Source: Triangularia verruculosa (Eukaryota; Ascomycota; Sordariomycetes; Sordariales; Podosporaceae). From it: a DNA stretch of 64,000 nt. Positions 36,030-45,430 of the stretch are shown here, piece after piece. Position numbers and translations under genes: made by a program. Location of the stretch: positions 225,124 through 289,123 of the forward strand of contig MU863905.1 of assembly GCA_033296885.1 (NCBI GenBank), in the 5' to 3' direction. Every line of letters starts with the position of its first letter. The first letter of the stretch is position 1. The notes below the pieces were generated by a model that saw nothing but the letters and a program-made list of their open reading frames with translations, was not told the DNA's origin and did not search any database.

Positions 36030-37439
36030 TTACTCAATAACAACCCGATCCAAAATCTTGTGCACCAACACCGCCCTCCCCTTCCCCTCATCCAACTCAT
36101 CCGCCATTCTCCTCGCCCTGTCAATCAACGTGTGCACCACCTTCTTCGTATACTCAAAGCTCCCTGTGCCCTGCATATACGACACCGCGTACCTCTTCAC
36201 CTCCTCATTCGTCGTCTTCTGCCTCAAAATGTTCAACAGCTGCGAGTTACTCGGGTTGCTCCGAATGCTGTGGATGACGGGAAACGAGAACTTTCCTTCG
36301 GTCAAGTCCTCGCACATGCCCTTGTTGGCTGTGTACTCCTTGCTCCAAAGATTCTGGTAGTCATCCGCAATCTGGAAGATTAATCCAATCACGTTGACGA
36401 GGGGGATGCAGTCAATAAGACTGCGGGACTCGGCTTGCATAAGCTTGATGCCGAGTCGGAAGAGGCCGCCTGTTTTGTTGCCGACCATTTCGAGGTATTC
36501 GTCTTCGGTTGGGCAGGTGAGGGTGTCGCGCCAGTAGAGGTCCATTCCTTGGCCACGGTGGAGGTTCAAAAGCTCTTCAGCGAAGATGTTGACTACTTTG
36601 GGGTTCTTGAGTTTCTGGACCTCTTGGAGGGCAACAAAGTAGATGTAATTGGAGCTGTTGATCGTTTGGGGGATGCCGTAGATGGTGTGTGCGACAGGGA
36701 GACCGCGGCGGAGGAGCGAGTTGTCCTCAACATCGTCCACGAGAAGGGAGGCAGTGTGGAGCATGGAGACGACTCTGGTAATGACTTCCTTGGACTCTTT
36801 GGGGACTTCGAGGAATGCGTCAAAAGCGTTGACCAGAGCGGACCTGAAGTCCTTGCCCGGATGTTCGTTGAGGTAATCATAGGGAGCCGTAAGAACCCTG
36901 TCCTTTTGCTCTGTCCATAGTCTCTTGGTGTTGAGAAAGAAGTCCTCGGTTGCGAAGCGGGACGGGTCTGGTGGGGGCTGTTGCTGAGCCATTCCGTGTG
37001 ATGGAAACGAGTTGCTTGAAGTGACAGAGGCTTTGCGACTTCGGTGACGGGTATGGCCAGGTGCTGTCTGGCTAGTGTTTGCGGCGGAGCCTGATGGCCA
37101 ATTGCTTTCTGGGATGCTCTTAGGATTTGGAATTGTTGAGGGTGGGACGGTGGGTGAAGCAGAGAAGTTTGACGATGTAGTCCGAGGTGGGATGGCAGCA
37201 GGCGACTGCAGAAACGGACTCTGTGTAGGAGCCTGGGGGTGAGGGGCAGCTGCGGGATTCTTGAACGAGGAGGGATGAAGAGGAGAAGAACTGTCCATGA
37301 CTGCCTGTTGCTTACGGAGCGGGCCTTTAAAAAGCAGCATGCGCGTCCTCGAGGGTTCCAGCAATCGGAATTTGGAAGGTACCGTAGTGGGGCGCCGTAC
37401 AATTGGATCGTGAGCGGCACTCGATGTTGGTGACGACAT
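36030..37439 (-). CDS. al-3: Geranylgeranyl diphosphate synthase (AL-3 type)
   Basis: An apparently intronless gene for 469 aa. The enzyme extends farnesyl diphosphate with isopentenyl diphosphate to GGPP, the precursor of carotenoids, ubiquinone side chains and protein geranylgeranylation. The first ~150 residues are Pro/Ser-rich and poorly conserved. The trans-prenyltransferase fold starts near T-A-P-Y-D-Y-L-N-E-H-P-G-K-D-F-R. The first aspartate-rich motif DDVED is at about residue 234 and the second, DDYQN, at about 358; G-K-F-S-F-P-V-I-H follows. These match fungal type III GGPP synthases, and AL-3 of Neurospora is the best-known relative. The start is the first ATG; the frame is open six codons further up but only to a TTG. 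It is not clustered with other terpene genes, so a primary-metabolism role is likely. It is divergent from cdc14. Confidence 0.95.
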   Translation of the reverse strand: MSSPTSSAAHDPIVRRPTTVPSKFRLLEPSRTRMLLFKGPLRKQQAVMDSSSPLHPSSFKNPAAAPHPQAPTQSPFLQSPAAIPPRTTSSNFSASPTVPPSTIPNPKSIPESNWPSGSAANTSQTAPGHTRHRSRKASVTSSNSFPSHGMAQQQPPPDPSRFATEDFFLNTKRLWTEQKDRVLTAPYDYLNEHPGKDFRSALVNAFDAFLEVPKESKEVITRVVSMLHTASLLVDDVEDNSLLRRGLPVAHTIYGIPQTINSSNYIYFVALQEVQKLKNPKVVNIFAEELLNLHRGQGMDLYWRDTLTCPTEDEYLEMVGNKTGGLFRLGIKLMQAESRSLIDCIPLVNVIGLIFQIADDYQNLWSKEYTANKGMCEDLTEGKFSFPVIHSIRSNPSNSQLLNILRQKTTNEEVKRYAVSYMQGTGSFEYTKKVVHTLIDRARRMADELDEGKGRAVLVHKILDRVVIE

Positions 37440-38879
37440 GCGATCTGGAAGCTCCAATGTAGCTCTGTTTAATCGCCAAGTTGATGATTAGCTCCAGCTC
37501 CCCAAATTACCCCACTATCAATGTCAGGACACAGCCATCAGCCCAGTTCCTGTAGAGTCAGGCGCAGGGAACCGTGGAAGTCTGATAAATCGCCGGACAA
37601 GGTAAATCAGATGACATGTTCACTGTCGGAAAATTGGGCCTTTCTCTCCGCCAATGTCTTGGGTGGCAGCGACAGTGATGTCGTCGTGGAGGCGCCATAG
37701 CTTATGGTGGGGTAATTTGCATGTGCTCGGTGAACATCCCGAATCATAGATAAGAAAGAAAGGAATTGTCGGCAAACTCACCGGGAAGAACCGAGCCCAA
37801 ACAGGGGTTCAATGAGCTTGAATAGATCCTGTTTGAAGGTGTCCGGGTCCGAAGCGATCTTGCAGGAAAGCTACTCTCCGGACAGATATACCAAAGAAAA
37901 GTATCTCCAGGTTGCCGAAAGTTGCCGCCACTTTGAAGAAGTCGGATGCTGACCAACTGATAAGACGCTTTGTGTGGTAATGGTCGGTTGCTCCTTGGCT
38001 GTCAGCTCAGCCAAAGAAACCGCCAGTCGTGAGCTGGGCGCAAGAATAGGGTCGAACCTGGAGAGTCTGAAGAGAGCTTCAGCGCTCGTTTTCGAAATTT
38101 ACCCAAGTATCAAGAGAAAAATGTTGAGCTCCAAGGCCACAACCGCAAAAAAACGCAGACATTTTGAGGTAGAAATAGCTGTGTAAAAAGGAGACGAACT
38201 TCCTCCCTTGCGGATCTGGTTTCACAGTTGCATACCGTCCCTTTCTCATGCATCCCTGGACTCTGGTGCCCGGACGGCACTTGAATGCTTTGGGTTGGCT
38301 CTGGAAGACAGCTCAGTGATGGGGTACTCTGTATTAGAGCATTGAATTGAAACAAAACGCACGGCCCCGCTTCCCCAGTTTGAGGTTAAGCAACCCCTGT
38401 TCGGCAGCTCTAAATCCTTATCGTTATCGGCGCATGGTTCATCTTATCAGCCGGTTGCTGGGGCACCCAATGCTTGATTGTTCGAAAGTGGATTTCCAAG
38501 TCCCGCCAACTTGGCCCAGAGCTCAAACCGAGTCCAACTGGCGCGACAAAGAATTTCGAGTCAGTTTGGCGTCTTTTTGCTCCGACGACAATCAGCATAC
38601 CGGTGTTCTATCCGTCTAGTCGATACCCGCATGTTTGCTTTCCTTGGGGCGTATACAGACATCTCGTGGGCACCGTCACCGCCACCAAATCACCAACCGA
38701 GAGACCCGGCAGCTTTTGCATATATAATATCTCTATCACGGAGTTGTTGATCAGCTACCGCGCCGGCTCTATAAGACCAACTAAACTGCGGAGAGCGCGC
38801 ATTGCGCACGCAGCATTCAAATACCAGCAACCGGCGACATACTTGAGTACTATAGCGAATCAGTAACAAACAGCACACA
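37440..38879. promoter_or_regulatory. Divergent promoter region of GGPP synthase and cdc14
   Basis: The 1.44 kb between divergent start codons has no supported gene and should contain both promoters. Relatives of AL-3 are light-induced in Neurospora, but I could not identify a defined light-response element by eye, so none is annotated. Confidence 0.5.
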
Positions 38880-39792
38880 ATGGAATCACTTCTTTCTCTC
38901 GCCTTTGACAACCTCTCCTCATTCGATGGTTCCAAAATCAAGAAGGGCTTGAGACAAGTCGAAGGCCTTCTTGCCCAGATCTGCCTTGCCGGCCAAAGCA
39001 GCCCCAGAAAACATGGAGAAAACCAGCAACAACCCCAGCGCAGGATGCTAGCCGACCTTTCACCAGATCCGGCATTCCGAGAATTCTTCAAGCTCCAGGA
39101 GGGTTTCGAGTGGAACGTTGCGCAGCGTCTTCTCACCACTCTTGACTGGCTTGTTGTCCGTGGAGGAGATGGATCGTACGACATGTTGATTGTCAACGCG
39201 CTGGATCTGATCCAGGGCGTCTTGCTTCTGCACCCGCCAAGCAGAGTACTCTTCCAGCGCAGTGTGCATATGAACGTAAGATATACCCGCTCTTCCAGAA
39301 TCTCTCGACCCGTCTAACAAATCCTTTCTTCAGCTCCTGCTCGATCTCCTCGAACCCATCAACTGTCCCGCCATCCAATGTGCCACCATAATCACGCTTG
39401 TCGTTGCCCTTCTCGACATGCCCCAGAATGTACGAGTGTTCGAGGCTCTCGACGGTCTTCTTACCATCACTTCCCTATTCAAATCCCGCGAGACCGGCAG
39501 AGAGGTGAAATTTAGGCTTACAGAATTCCTGTACTTTTACCTCACTCCAGAGACGCCAAATATTCCCAAAGCGGAGACCAGGACGAACGCTATTGGAGGA
39601 CCGGACTTGCTAAAGAGCCCAGGCAAGTCCAAAATATTTGGTGGTGGAAGAGAAAGGTCTAAGAGCGAGAGCGGTAACACGTTGAGTGTGGAGGCCAAGA
39701 AGCAACACTTGGACAGATATCTGCCAGGAGTTGTGGATGAGTTGTTGAAAGATCTCGATACGTACAAACCATTCGGGGGCATTCTCAGTTAG
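38880..39792 (+). CDS. cdc14: Cdc14-like component of the septation initiation network
   Basis: A 284-aa protein from exons 38880-39275 and 39334-39792, with a 58-nt phase-0 intron (GTAAGA to TTCAG, CTAAC branch site). It matches the CDC14 family of fission yeast, which partners the Sid1 kinase in the septation initiation network. It is not the Cdc14 phosphatase and has no phosphatase signature. Recognisable segments are the N-terminal helices with SKIKKGLRQVEGLLAQ, D-P-A-F-R-E-F-F-K-L-Q, N-V-A-Q-R-L-L, D-L-I-Q-G-V-L-L-L-H-P-P-S-R, then after the intron L-L-E-P-I-N-C-P, a V-x-V-F-E-A-L-D-G-L segment and V-K-F-R-L-T-E-F-L-Y-F-Y-L. A Ser/Lys-rich loop precedes the conserved end Y-L-P-G-V-V-D-E-L-L. 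The helical-repeat content is typical of this scaffold family. Confidence 0.93.
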
Positions 39793-40306
39793 CGGAATTA
39801 TCCGCTCTGCTTCCTTCTTTTGCTGTTGGTTTGGGCGAGCATATTGTCTTTGGCAGTGGCGTTGCATGTTTTACTATGTGTCTTGAGTTGGCTTCTTTTG
39901 TTTACTTCGTTGAGATTGGAAGCAGGGCCTTTTTCACACTGCGTTTGTTTACCACTCTCGCTGCATCCTTTCAAAGAGCGGGAAAAATTGTTGACACCTC
40001 ACCTGTAAAGTGGACGACAGCCTGGAGAGATTTCCTGGGGGTAATAGAGAGGCGAGGCGTTGAGGAGTTGTAGATACCATTATATACATCACTATAGCTC
40101 GCATATTGGTGCTGAGCTTCCTAATTCATTCCGACATCACATACAAAATAAAAGCTGCACGATCAAGCGCCCCCCCTGACACAGATGATGCGATTATCCG
40201 TCTAATTTGTATATCGAAATGGCCCCCTACCACACAGCACTAAGATTAAACCATCGCTAAAACTCCAAGCAGCATAGAGTATCATCAACACCAAAACGCT
40301 ACCTAC
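39793..40306. other. Convergent intergenic region
   Basis: The 514 bp separate the stop codons of cdc14 and the DUF92 gene. The open frame that extends past the cdc14 stop (around 39820-40073) has no recognisable domain. The region is most likely the two 3' UTRs. Confidence 0.65.
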
Positions 40307-41578
40307 TTAAATCGCAGCACCGCCCGGAACGATTGTCCACAACGAAACGCCCCAATACCATCCAGCCACCGCCATAGCCCCGAAGCTCATCCCGAATGCC
40401 ATCAAAAAATTCACATCGTTATTGTCAAGCAAATCCCACCCAGTAACCACCTCCCTCGAAGGCCTCTCGTCCCCAAAGCTCGACTTCCGTTGCTTGTTCT
40501 TGGGGTCATACCTCTTCTTCAGATCCACCTGGTGATCGCCCTCCTCAATGGCAGAACCGCCCGTTTCCTCAACCGCATCTTTCCCTTCTCCACTAAGCAA
40601 CTTGGCCTTGACCTCCGCCCCGATGACAGCCTCCTGCTCACTCTTTTGAGCGTTCCCATGGCCGGGGATGACCACCGGCGAAGCAACCAAAACCCTCTCG
40701 CCACCCTCCCCCTCGACAATCTTGCCGCTCCTGACATCTTTGACGCTGCGTTGGAACAACCCGCCGAGAACAGAGTCCATGACCGATCCTAACAGTCCCC
40801 ACACCGTCAGTCCCAAGATCAGCGCCTGACGCTCCTTGACATCCCAGCTTTGGCCCCCTCCCGGCAAAAGCGTGGCATCGAGATCGGTGCAAAACGGCAG
40901 GAACAAGACAGAGGTCGTGACGATGATCATGCTCCCCAACAACCCCGCCCCCAGCCCGACCAACGTGACGCCGCCGTTTGTGCCACGGGGAACTTTCTTC
41001 AGGTTCCAGCTTGTGATCAGCCTCGGGCTCGACTTTGACAAGATCCCCAGCTCAGAGCTGAACGTATCCGCCGCGACACAGGCGTAGTTGGCGATGATAC
41101 CGATGACCAACAGGTCGCCCTTCCAGGAGAAACACAAGGTTCCGTTATCAGGGGACGATCCAGTGGCGATCAAGCCTTGCTTCCGGGCATGCAGCTGGTA
41201 GGCGTGCAGCAAAGTCAAAATGGTAGCAGTCAGCGAGTTGGCGAAAACTTGAACATGTGTTCTGGGCCCTTCGCCGCTTCCGGAGGGGGTTGAGCCGGTG
41301 GCTTTGAGGGTGAGGGTTGCTTTCATGTTTTCTTTTACCTTTTACACATTGTCAGTAATTGGAAATTGGAAATAGGATGGGAGTGAACATACATGGGTGG
41401 CTCTCGTCCCGGCGAGGAAGAACACGACGAGCAAGACGAATGGGAGATTCCATGGGTGGACCGCATGAGCGATGGCGGTGAGGGCGGCGGCGAGGATGCC
41501 TAGGGGAGTGAGGCTGTTTTTGCTGTAGGCGCGGTAGACCAACGCCAGGGTCGCTGGCGCGGCGATGATGAATCTCAT
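40307..41578 (-). CDS. DUF92/TMEM19-family integral membrane protein
   Basis: A 405-aa polytopic membrane protein from exons 41578-41393 and 41338-40307, with a 54-nt intron (GTATGT donor, CTGAC branch site, AAAAG acceptor). The first exon carries two or three hydrophobic segments with G-I-L-A-A-A-L-T-A-I-A-H-A. The second carries the family core: Q-V-F-A-N-S, A-D-T-F-S-S-E-L-G, the P-R-G-T-N-G-G-V-T-L-x-G loop, and G-S-x-M-D-S-V-L-G-G-L-F-Q. A hydrophilic insertion with charged residues separates the last membrane segments (W-D-L-L-D-N-N-x-V-N and the C-terminal hydrophobic end). The plant member VTE6 is linked to phytyl-phosphate kinase activity, and the fungal role is not established. The start is the first ATG; the upstream open frame has only a TTG. 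Confidence 0.9.
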
Positions 41579-42293
41579 GACTCTTGGTTGATATGTGTTT
41601 CTCTTGTGGTATTGTTGTTGTTGACTTGTGATGCCGTTAGCCAAGATATCTTCAGGTGCCAGATGCGGCTAAGAAGCACTTTAGAACATTGTCTTGCGCG
41701 AAGTGGCCAAGTGTCAGAATATCGTTCAATGAGTGAGAATTGCGTTATCGCTTCTGGAATTCGTTTAATACCAGCCTCAAAAACTTGGAAAGAAGGTCAT
41801 CAGACGTCGCGAGTGAGTGAGACGGCCAGGTGATCATCAATGGAAGAAGCAGTCATTGACGGGATTCAAATGCATGCTTACATAAGGCCAGGTTGCCAGT
41901 TTCAGTCTTGGAAAATTGAAAAAGTCCGGTTACACAGGTCGGCGCTTGGACCATATCTCGTGAAGCTCGCCACACCTGGGACCTACACAACAAAACGTCA
42001 AAACACCACACCTGGAACCTCAAGATATCTGCTTCTTTAACACTTGCGTGTACTTTCCTACCTCACACGCGGTGGGCAGAAATTAGTACTGCAAATGCCC
42101 CCCCACTACCACATCAAACACCACCCACACATTAAAACTCAAGAAAATACAACTATTTTTACGACTTCGCTCCCATTAGCTTTAACAAAGTCTTCGCATA
42201 CTTTCTGTCCCCTAGCTACATCTTTCACCCCCCTAAAGAGATTGCCCGTGCCTTCAAAGATTAGCGAAATCCTCTACATACTGGTATAGTTAC
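41579..42293. other. Intergenic region between two minus-strand genes
   Basis: The 715 bp lie upstream of the DUF92 gene and downstream of the 620-aa membrane protein gene. They should hold the promoter of the former and the 3' UTR of the latter. No coding frame is supported. A TACC/GGTA palindromic run lies at its edge near 42286-42306. Confidence 0.6.
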
Positions 42294-44156
42294 CTAGGTA
42301 CCTACATTCCGAACGTAACTCTTTCCCTCAGACCACCTCCTAAAGTAAAACATCACCCCAAAAACCACCGCTCCCGCCGCCCAAGCCCCCAAAAACACCA
42401 CCACCACCCCCGGCGGCACAATCCCCTGCACCAGCACCGTATCCCTCTTATACCCCACCGCCTCCCCATTCACAAACTCACTTATCTCCCTCCATCCCCC
42501 CATCCCATCTACATACCCAACCCCGTCATTATACGCCAGCTGCATCGCATACACCCCAAACCCCCTCGTCAAACTCCTCCTCAGCTCCTCCGCCTGCAAA
42601 TACCCCGACTGAAGCGGCACCTGATTCCCGATAAAATGCGTGCCCACCCTAGTATACCCCTGCGAAAACCTCCCCACCGATCCGTAAAAAGCTGACAACC
42701 ACTCGCTTTCCCTGTTAGCGCGAGAGGACGAAAAAAGGAGGTGGGGAACACCAATGGACAGCCTCTCGGCGCATTTAAGAGTTGTGGCCGATTCGACGGG
42801 GGTAGAGTCGGAGGGTTGGAACTGGGAGAAGGTAGCGCTTTGGCCCGAGAGCGTTGCGTATCCGACGGAGGAGGTGGAGACGCATTGCACCCCGATGGCG
42901 GACATGGGGGTTGCGGGGGTGCTGTTGGACCGGGGGACGGTGGTGTACGCGCCGAGGAGGGAGGGGATGGTGGATGGGAGGGAGAAGTTTAGTGCGGGGG
43001 GGTTGTTGACAAAATCGGAGCCCGTGCCGGAGGAGGTCAAGTTCTGCCAGAGGATTATTTCAAGAACTTGGGGGTCGTCTTCTACACCCGGGTAAGGGAT
43101 TGATTTCGCTTCTGGGCCGCCGGGGATACTGATCGGGTTGTAGCACTCCGAGGAAGGGGGAATGTTAGTTGTTTGTTGCTTTTGGCGGTAGGGCCAGTGA
43201 TAGCCTATTTCGGCTACGGCTTGGAGGTTGTTGGCGAACTTAACTCTGGCGTCGGTGGAGGTTTGGTTGTAGATTTCGATCGTGCCGTTGCCGCCGAGGA
43301 CTTCGTAGCCCCAGGGATCGGCGGAGGGGTCGGTGCTGTTCTTCCGGTGACGGAGGATGGTGAAGTCGGAGAGCTTAGTGATGACGGAGCAGTTGTAGCT
43401 GAAGAGGAGGCCCCATGAGACACCGTCCATGGGCGCTCCGGTGGAGGACTGTGGAGCGATGAACAGATTGGAGACACCTGCATCTCGTGGGAGGCTGTTG
43501 GGAAGCTTAGTGAAGACGCCATCGCCCGGGAGATTGGGTCTGTCAATGCCTAGGGAGGTGTATATCACCCCATCCCCGGGAGGTGGCGGGATCCGTGATG
43601 ACTCTTTCCACCGCAAGAATGCCCGCTCGGTAGTGCCAAACTTTGAGCGCGCGTTCCAGTTCTCTTTAGTATATCCCACCACTGTGGGGTGTGCGTCTGC
43701 ACTGCTTCCCGAAGGTTGATATCCAGTCTCAAACTCCATCGTCAGACCGGATAGAGGAAGTCCAATGAAACCAGATAATGTGATGAGTCCCAGCAGCGTC
43801 CATGTCAGCGAGGTCGGTTCCCTAGAGCTCAACTGACCGCGATGAAGGACGCAAGTCTTGAATGCCCCCAGCCATCCGTCGACCCGAATATGATCGCGCA
43901 GGTGCTTCGGGTCAAGTGCTGACCATTTGGGCTGACTGAGCATGCGATCCTCGACACCCTCGCGTGCGTAGACAAAGAAGGTGAGCCCAACGGATGCGAG
44001 CACGAACCAGGAGTAGTATATCGCGTTGGCACCAGCGCGGCCGAAAACGAGATCATTGGCGCTGCCGCTGTCTGGGACGAGGTACAGGCGCCATATCACT
44101 ATGAAGTAGATTGTGAGAGATAATGGGAGGAAGGCAAACACAATTCCTCGAATCAT
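42294..44156 (-). CDS. Multi-pass membrane protein with large glycosylated ectodomain, function unknown
   Basis: An apparently intronless gene for 620 aa. I do not recognise the family. There are hydrophobic segments at about residues 4-28, 46-66 and 116-140, then about 410 polar residues, then one C-terminal segment near 578-602 followed by a basic R-R-W end. The central part has many N-x-S/T sites (such as NCS, NST, NGT, NQT, NLT and NFS) and scattered Cys, so it probably faces outside or the ER lumen. The pattern suggests a plasma-membrane or secretory-pathway protein with a surface domain, perhaps a sensor or a wall-related protein, but that is inference. Similar multi-span hypothetical proteins are common in Pezizomycotina. 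The start codon lies at the very beginning of the first hydrophobic segment. Confidence 0.82.
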   Translation of the reverse strand: MIRGIVFAFLPLSLTIYFIVIWRLYLVPDSGSANDLVFGRAGANAIYYSWFVLASVGLTFFVYAREGVEDRMLSQPKWSALDPKHLRDHIRVDGWLGAFKTCVLHRGQLSSREPTSLTWTLLGLITLSGFIGLPLSGLTMEFETGYQPSGSSADAHPTVVGYTKENWNARSKFGTTERAFLRWKESSRIPPPPGDGVIYTSLGIDRPNLPGDGVFTKLPNSLPRDAGVSNLFIAPQSSTGAPMDGVSWGLLFSYNCSVITKLSDFTILRHRKNSTDPSADPWGYEVLGGNGTIEIYNQTSTDARVKFANNLQAVAEIGYHWPYRQKQQTTNIPPSSECYNPISIPGGPEAKSIPYPGVEDDPQVLEIILWQNLTSSGTGSDFVNNPPALNFSLPSTIPSLLGAYTTVPRSNSTPATPMSAIGVQCVSTSSVGYATLSGQSATFSQFQPSDSTPVESATTLKCAERLSIGVPHLLFSSSRANRESEWLSAFYGSVGRFSQGYTRVGTHFIGNQVPLQSGYLQAEELRRSLTRGFGVYAMQLAYNDGVGYVDGMGGWREISEFVNGEAVGYKRDTVLVQGIVPPGVVVVFLGAWAAGAVVFGVMFYFRRWSEGKSYVRNVGT

Positions 44157-45300
44157 GTTGGGGGAGTGCCAGAATGGTAGTTTTGTTGTCTTTGTAGTAG
44201 GTTGGGCACGCTACTAGGGATGGGGTCTGAGTGAGCAAACGATATGGCAATCCCCATCGCCCAAGTGGTGAAGATGATAAGGCCGTACTTGAGCGGAAAC
44301 AGAAATTTTAATACAATCCCGGATTACGAGCAGACGCCGGAGTATATCGACGTTGAAAGATACCTAGGTGATCATGACGCGTTATTATATCCCTGCTTGT
44401 GACACCATTGAGAGTGCCACGGCGGTTCAGCTCGATGGAAGATTGTTCAGCTGGGTACAAGCCTCAATCCTCTTCGCATGTTTTGCACTTGTAAGGTGTA
44501 AGCAGGCGCTTAAAATACCTTTTGTTCAGGCGCCTTTGCACGCCTGACTCTTGGCATGTTGACTGGGTCGGGAGGCGAAGTGCGAGGCATGGCAAGGCTT
44601 CCATAGTTACCTAGCCTGATACACGTAACATACCTAAGGTGAAACGGGACATGTGGTCTTCAAAGCTTCCCTCCTCTTGATGCCTTATAACCTTTAGAAT
44701 TGAGGGGTGGGCTATATAAGCGAGTTCTCCATCTATCTTGGACTGAACAACTTCGAAGTGATTCTAGGGGCCTGATTGTGTCGAAGAACTCTCAGGCGTG
44801 GTGAATCTAAAGATAGATCGAGGAGAGCCTCGAGTTGGATGCCATTGAAATCAACGCATCAGGCTCTTGCAACTTAATTTTTTTTCTATTTGTTGCCGAT
44901 CAAACGTGGACGACTGTCGAATCCAGTAAATGGGGTCAAGAATATATTCTTCTATATCGGCTATCTAATATCGTCGCGTGGGAGGGATATAAGCGTAGCA
45001 AACAGCTAATCAGGGGCGGCACTGGCATAGAGGGTGTCACTTTGCTGATCTCAACTCGGCTGCAGTTTGGAGATATACCTGCACTTTAGGACTCACATCC
45101 TTAACACTCGCTTGAATGATGTATTCTTCGGGTTTGTACCTTGAGGTTAAGAAGGTGCTTGGAGGCTTATGTCGGGGATAGCTCCCAACGAGCCAATAAT
45201 AGATAATACAACCGTCAAAATAACATCTCTTTTTGTTTATGGGGAGTGTGGACATAAAGTGTTATTGGAATAATGTAATTTTAAAAAGGGAGAGTATGAA
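44157..45300. other. Intergenic region with an AT-rich block next to the 5S gene
   Basis: The first part should be the promoter of the 620-aa membrane protein gene. From about 44.85 to 45.30 kb the base composition turns AT-rich. A 72-codon minus-strand frame with a real ATG (45037-45255) lies there, but I recognise no domain and do not call it. The block could be a decayed mobile element beside the 5S gene; there is no direct proof. Confidence 0.5.
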
Positions 45301-45314
45301 AATACTCAAAAACA
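45301..45314 (-). terminator. Pol III terminator of the 5S rRNA gene
   Basis: On the transcribed strand the 5S sequence runs into TTTTT (45314-45310), followed after six bases by TTTT. T-runs of four or more are the normal RNA polymerase III stop signal. Confidence 0.75.
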
Positions 45315-45430
45315 TACAACACCGAGGATTCCCCAGTGGTCACCCACCTGAGTACTAGTTCGGCCCTCAGCTGTTTGACTCGGGCAGAGCGGACGGGATG
45401 CCGTATTTTCAGCTGGGTATGGTCGTATGT
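45313..45430 (-). rRNA. 5S ribosomal RNA, solitary copy
   Basis: Read on the minus strand, it starts ACATACGACCATACCC and ends with GGTGTTGTATGTT. The two ends pair as helix I, as in ascomycete 5S RNA. The internal CATCCCGTCCGCTCTGC segment and the GAGGGCCGAACTAGTACTC-type region match loops A-C and the internal control region. Length is about 118 nt, normal for 5S. A single copy with no second copy in 64 kb fits the dispersed arrangement of many filamentous ascomycetes. I see no break in the stems, so it may be functional, but a pseudogene cannot be excluded by eye. Confidence 0.93.

Noticed and set aside
37990..38090. Possible tRNA T-arm: a GGTTCGACC on the minus strand near 38055
   Set aside because: The bases on each side do not pair into a T-stem, and there is no matching A-box or acceptor stem at the right distance.
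45037..45255. A 72-codon frame with a true ATG in the AT-rich block
   Set aside because: No domain or relatives could be recognised, and the block may be a decayed element. Mentioned only in the region note.
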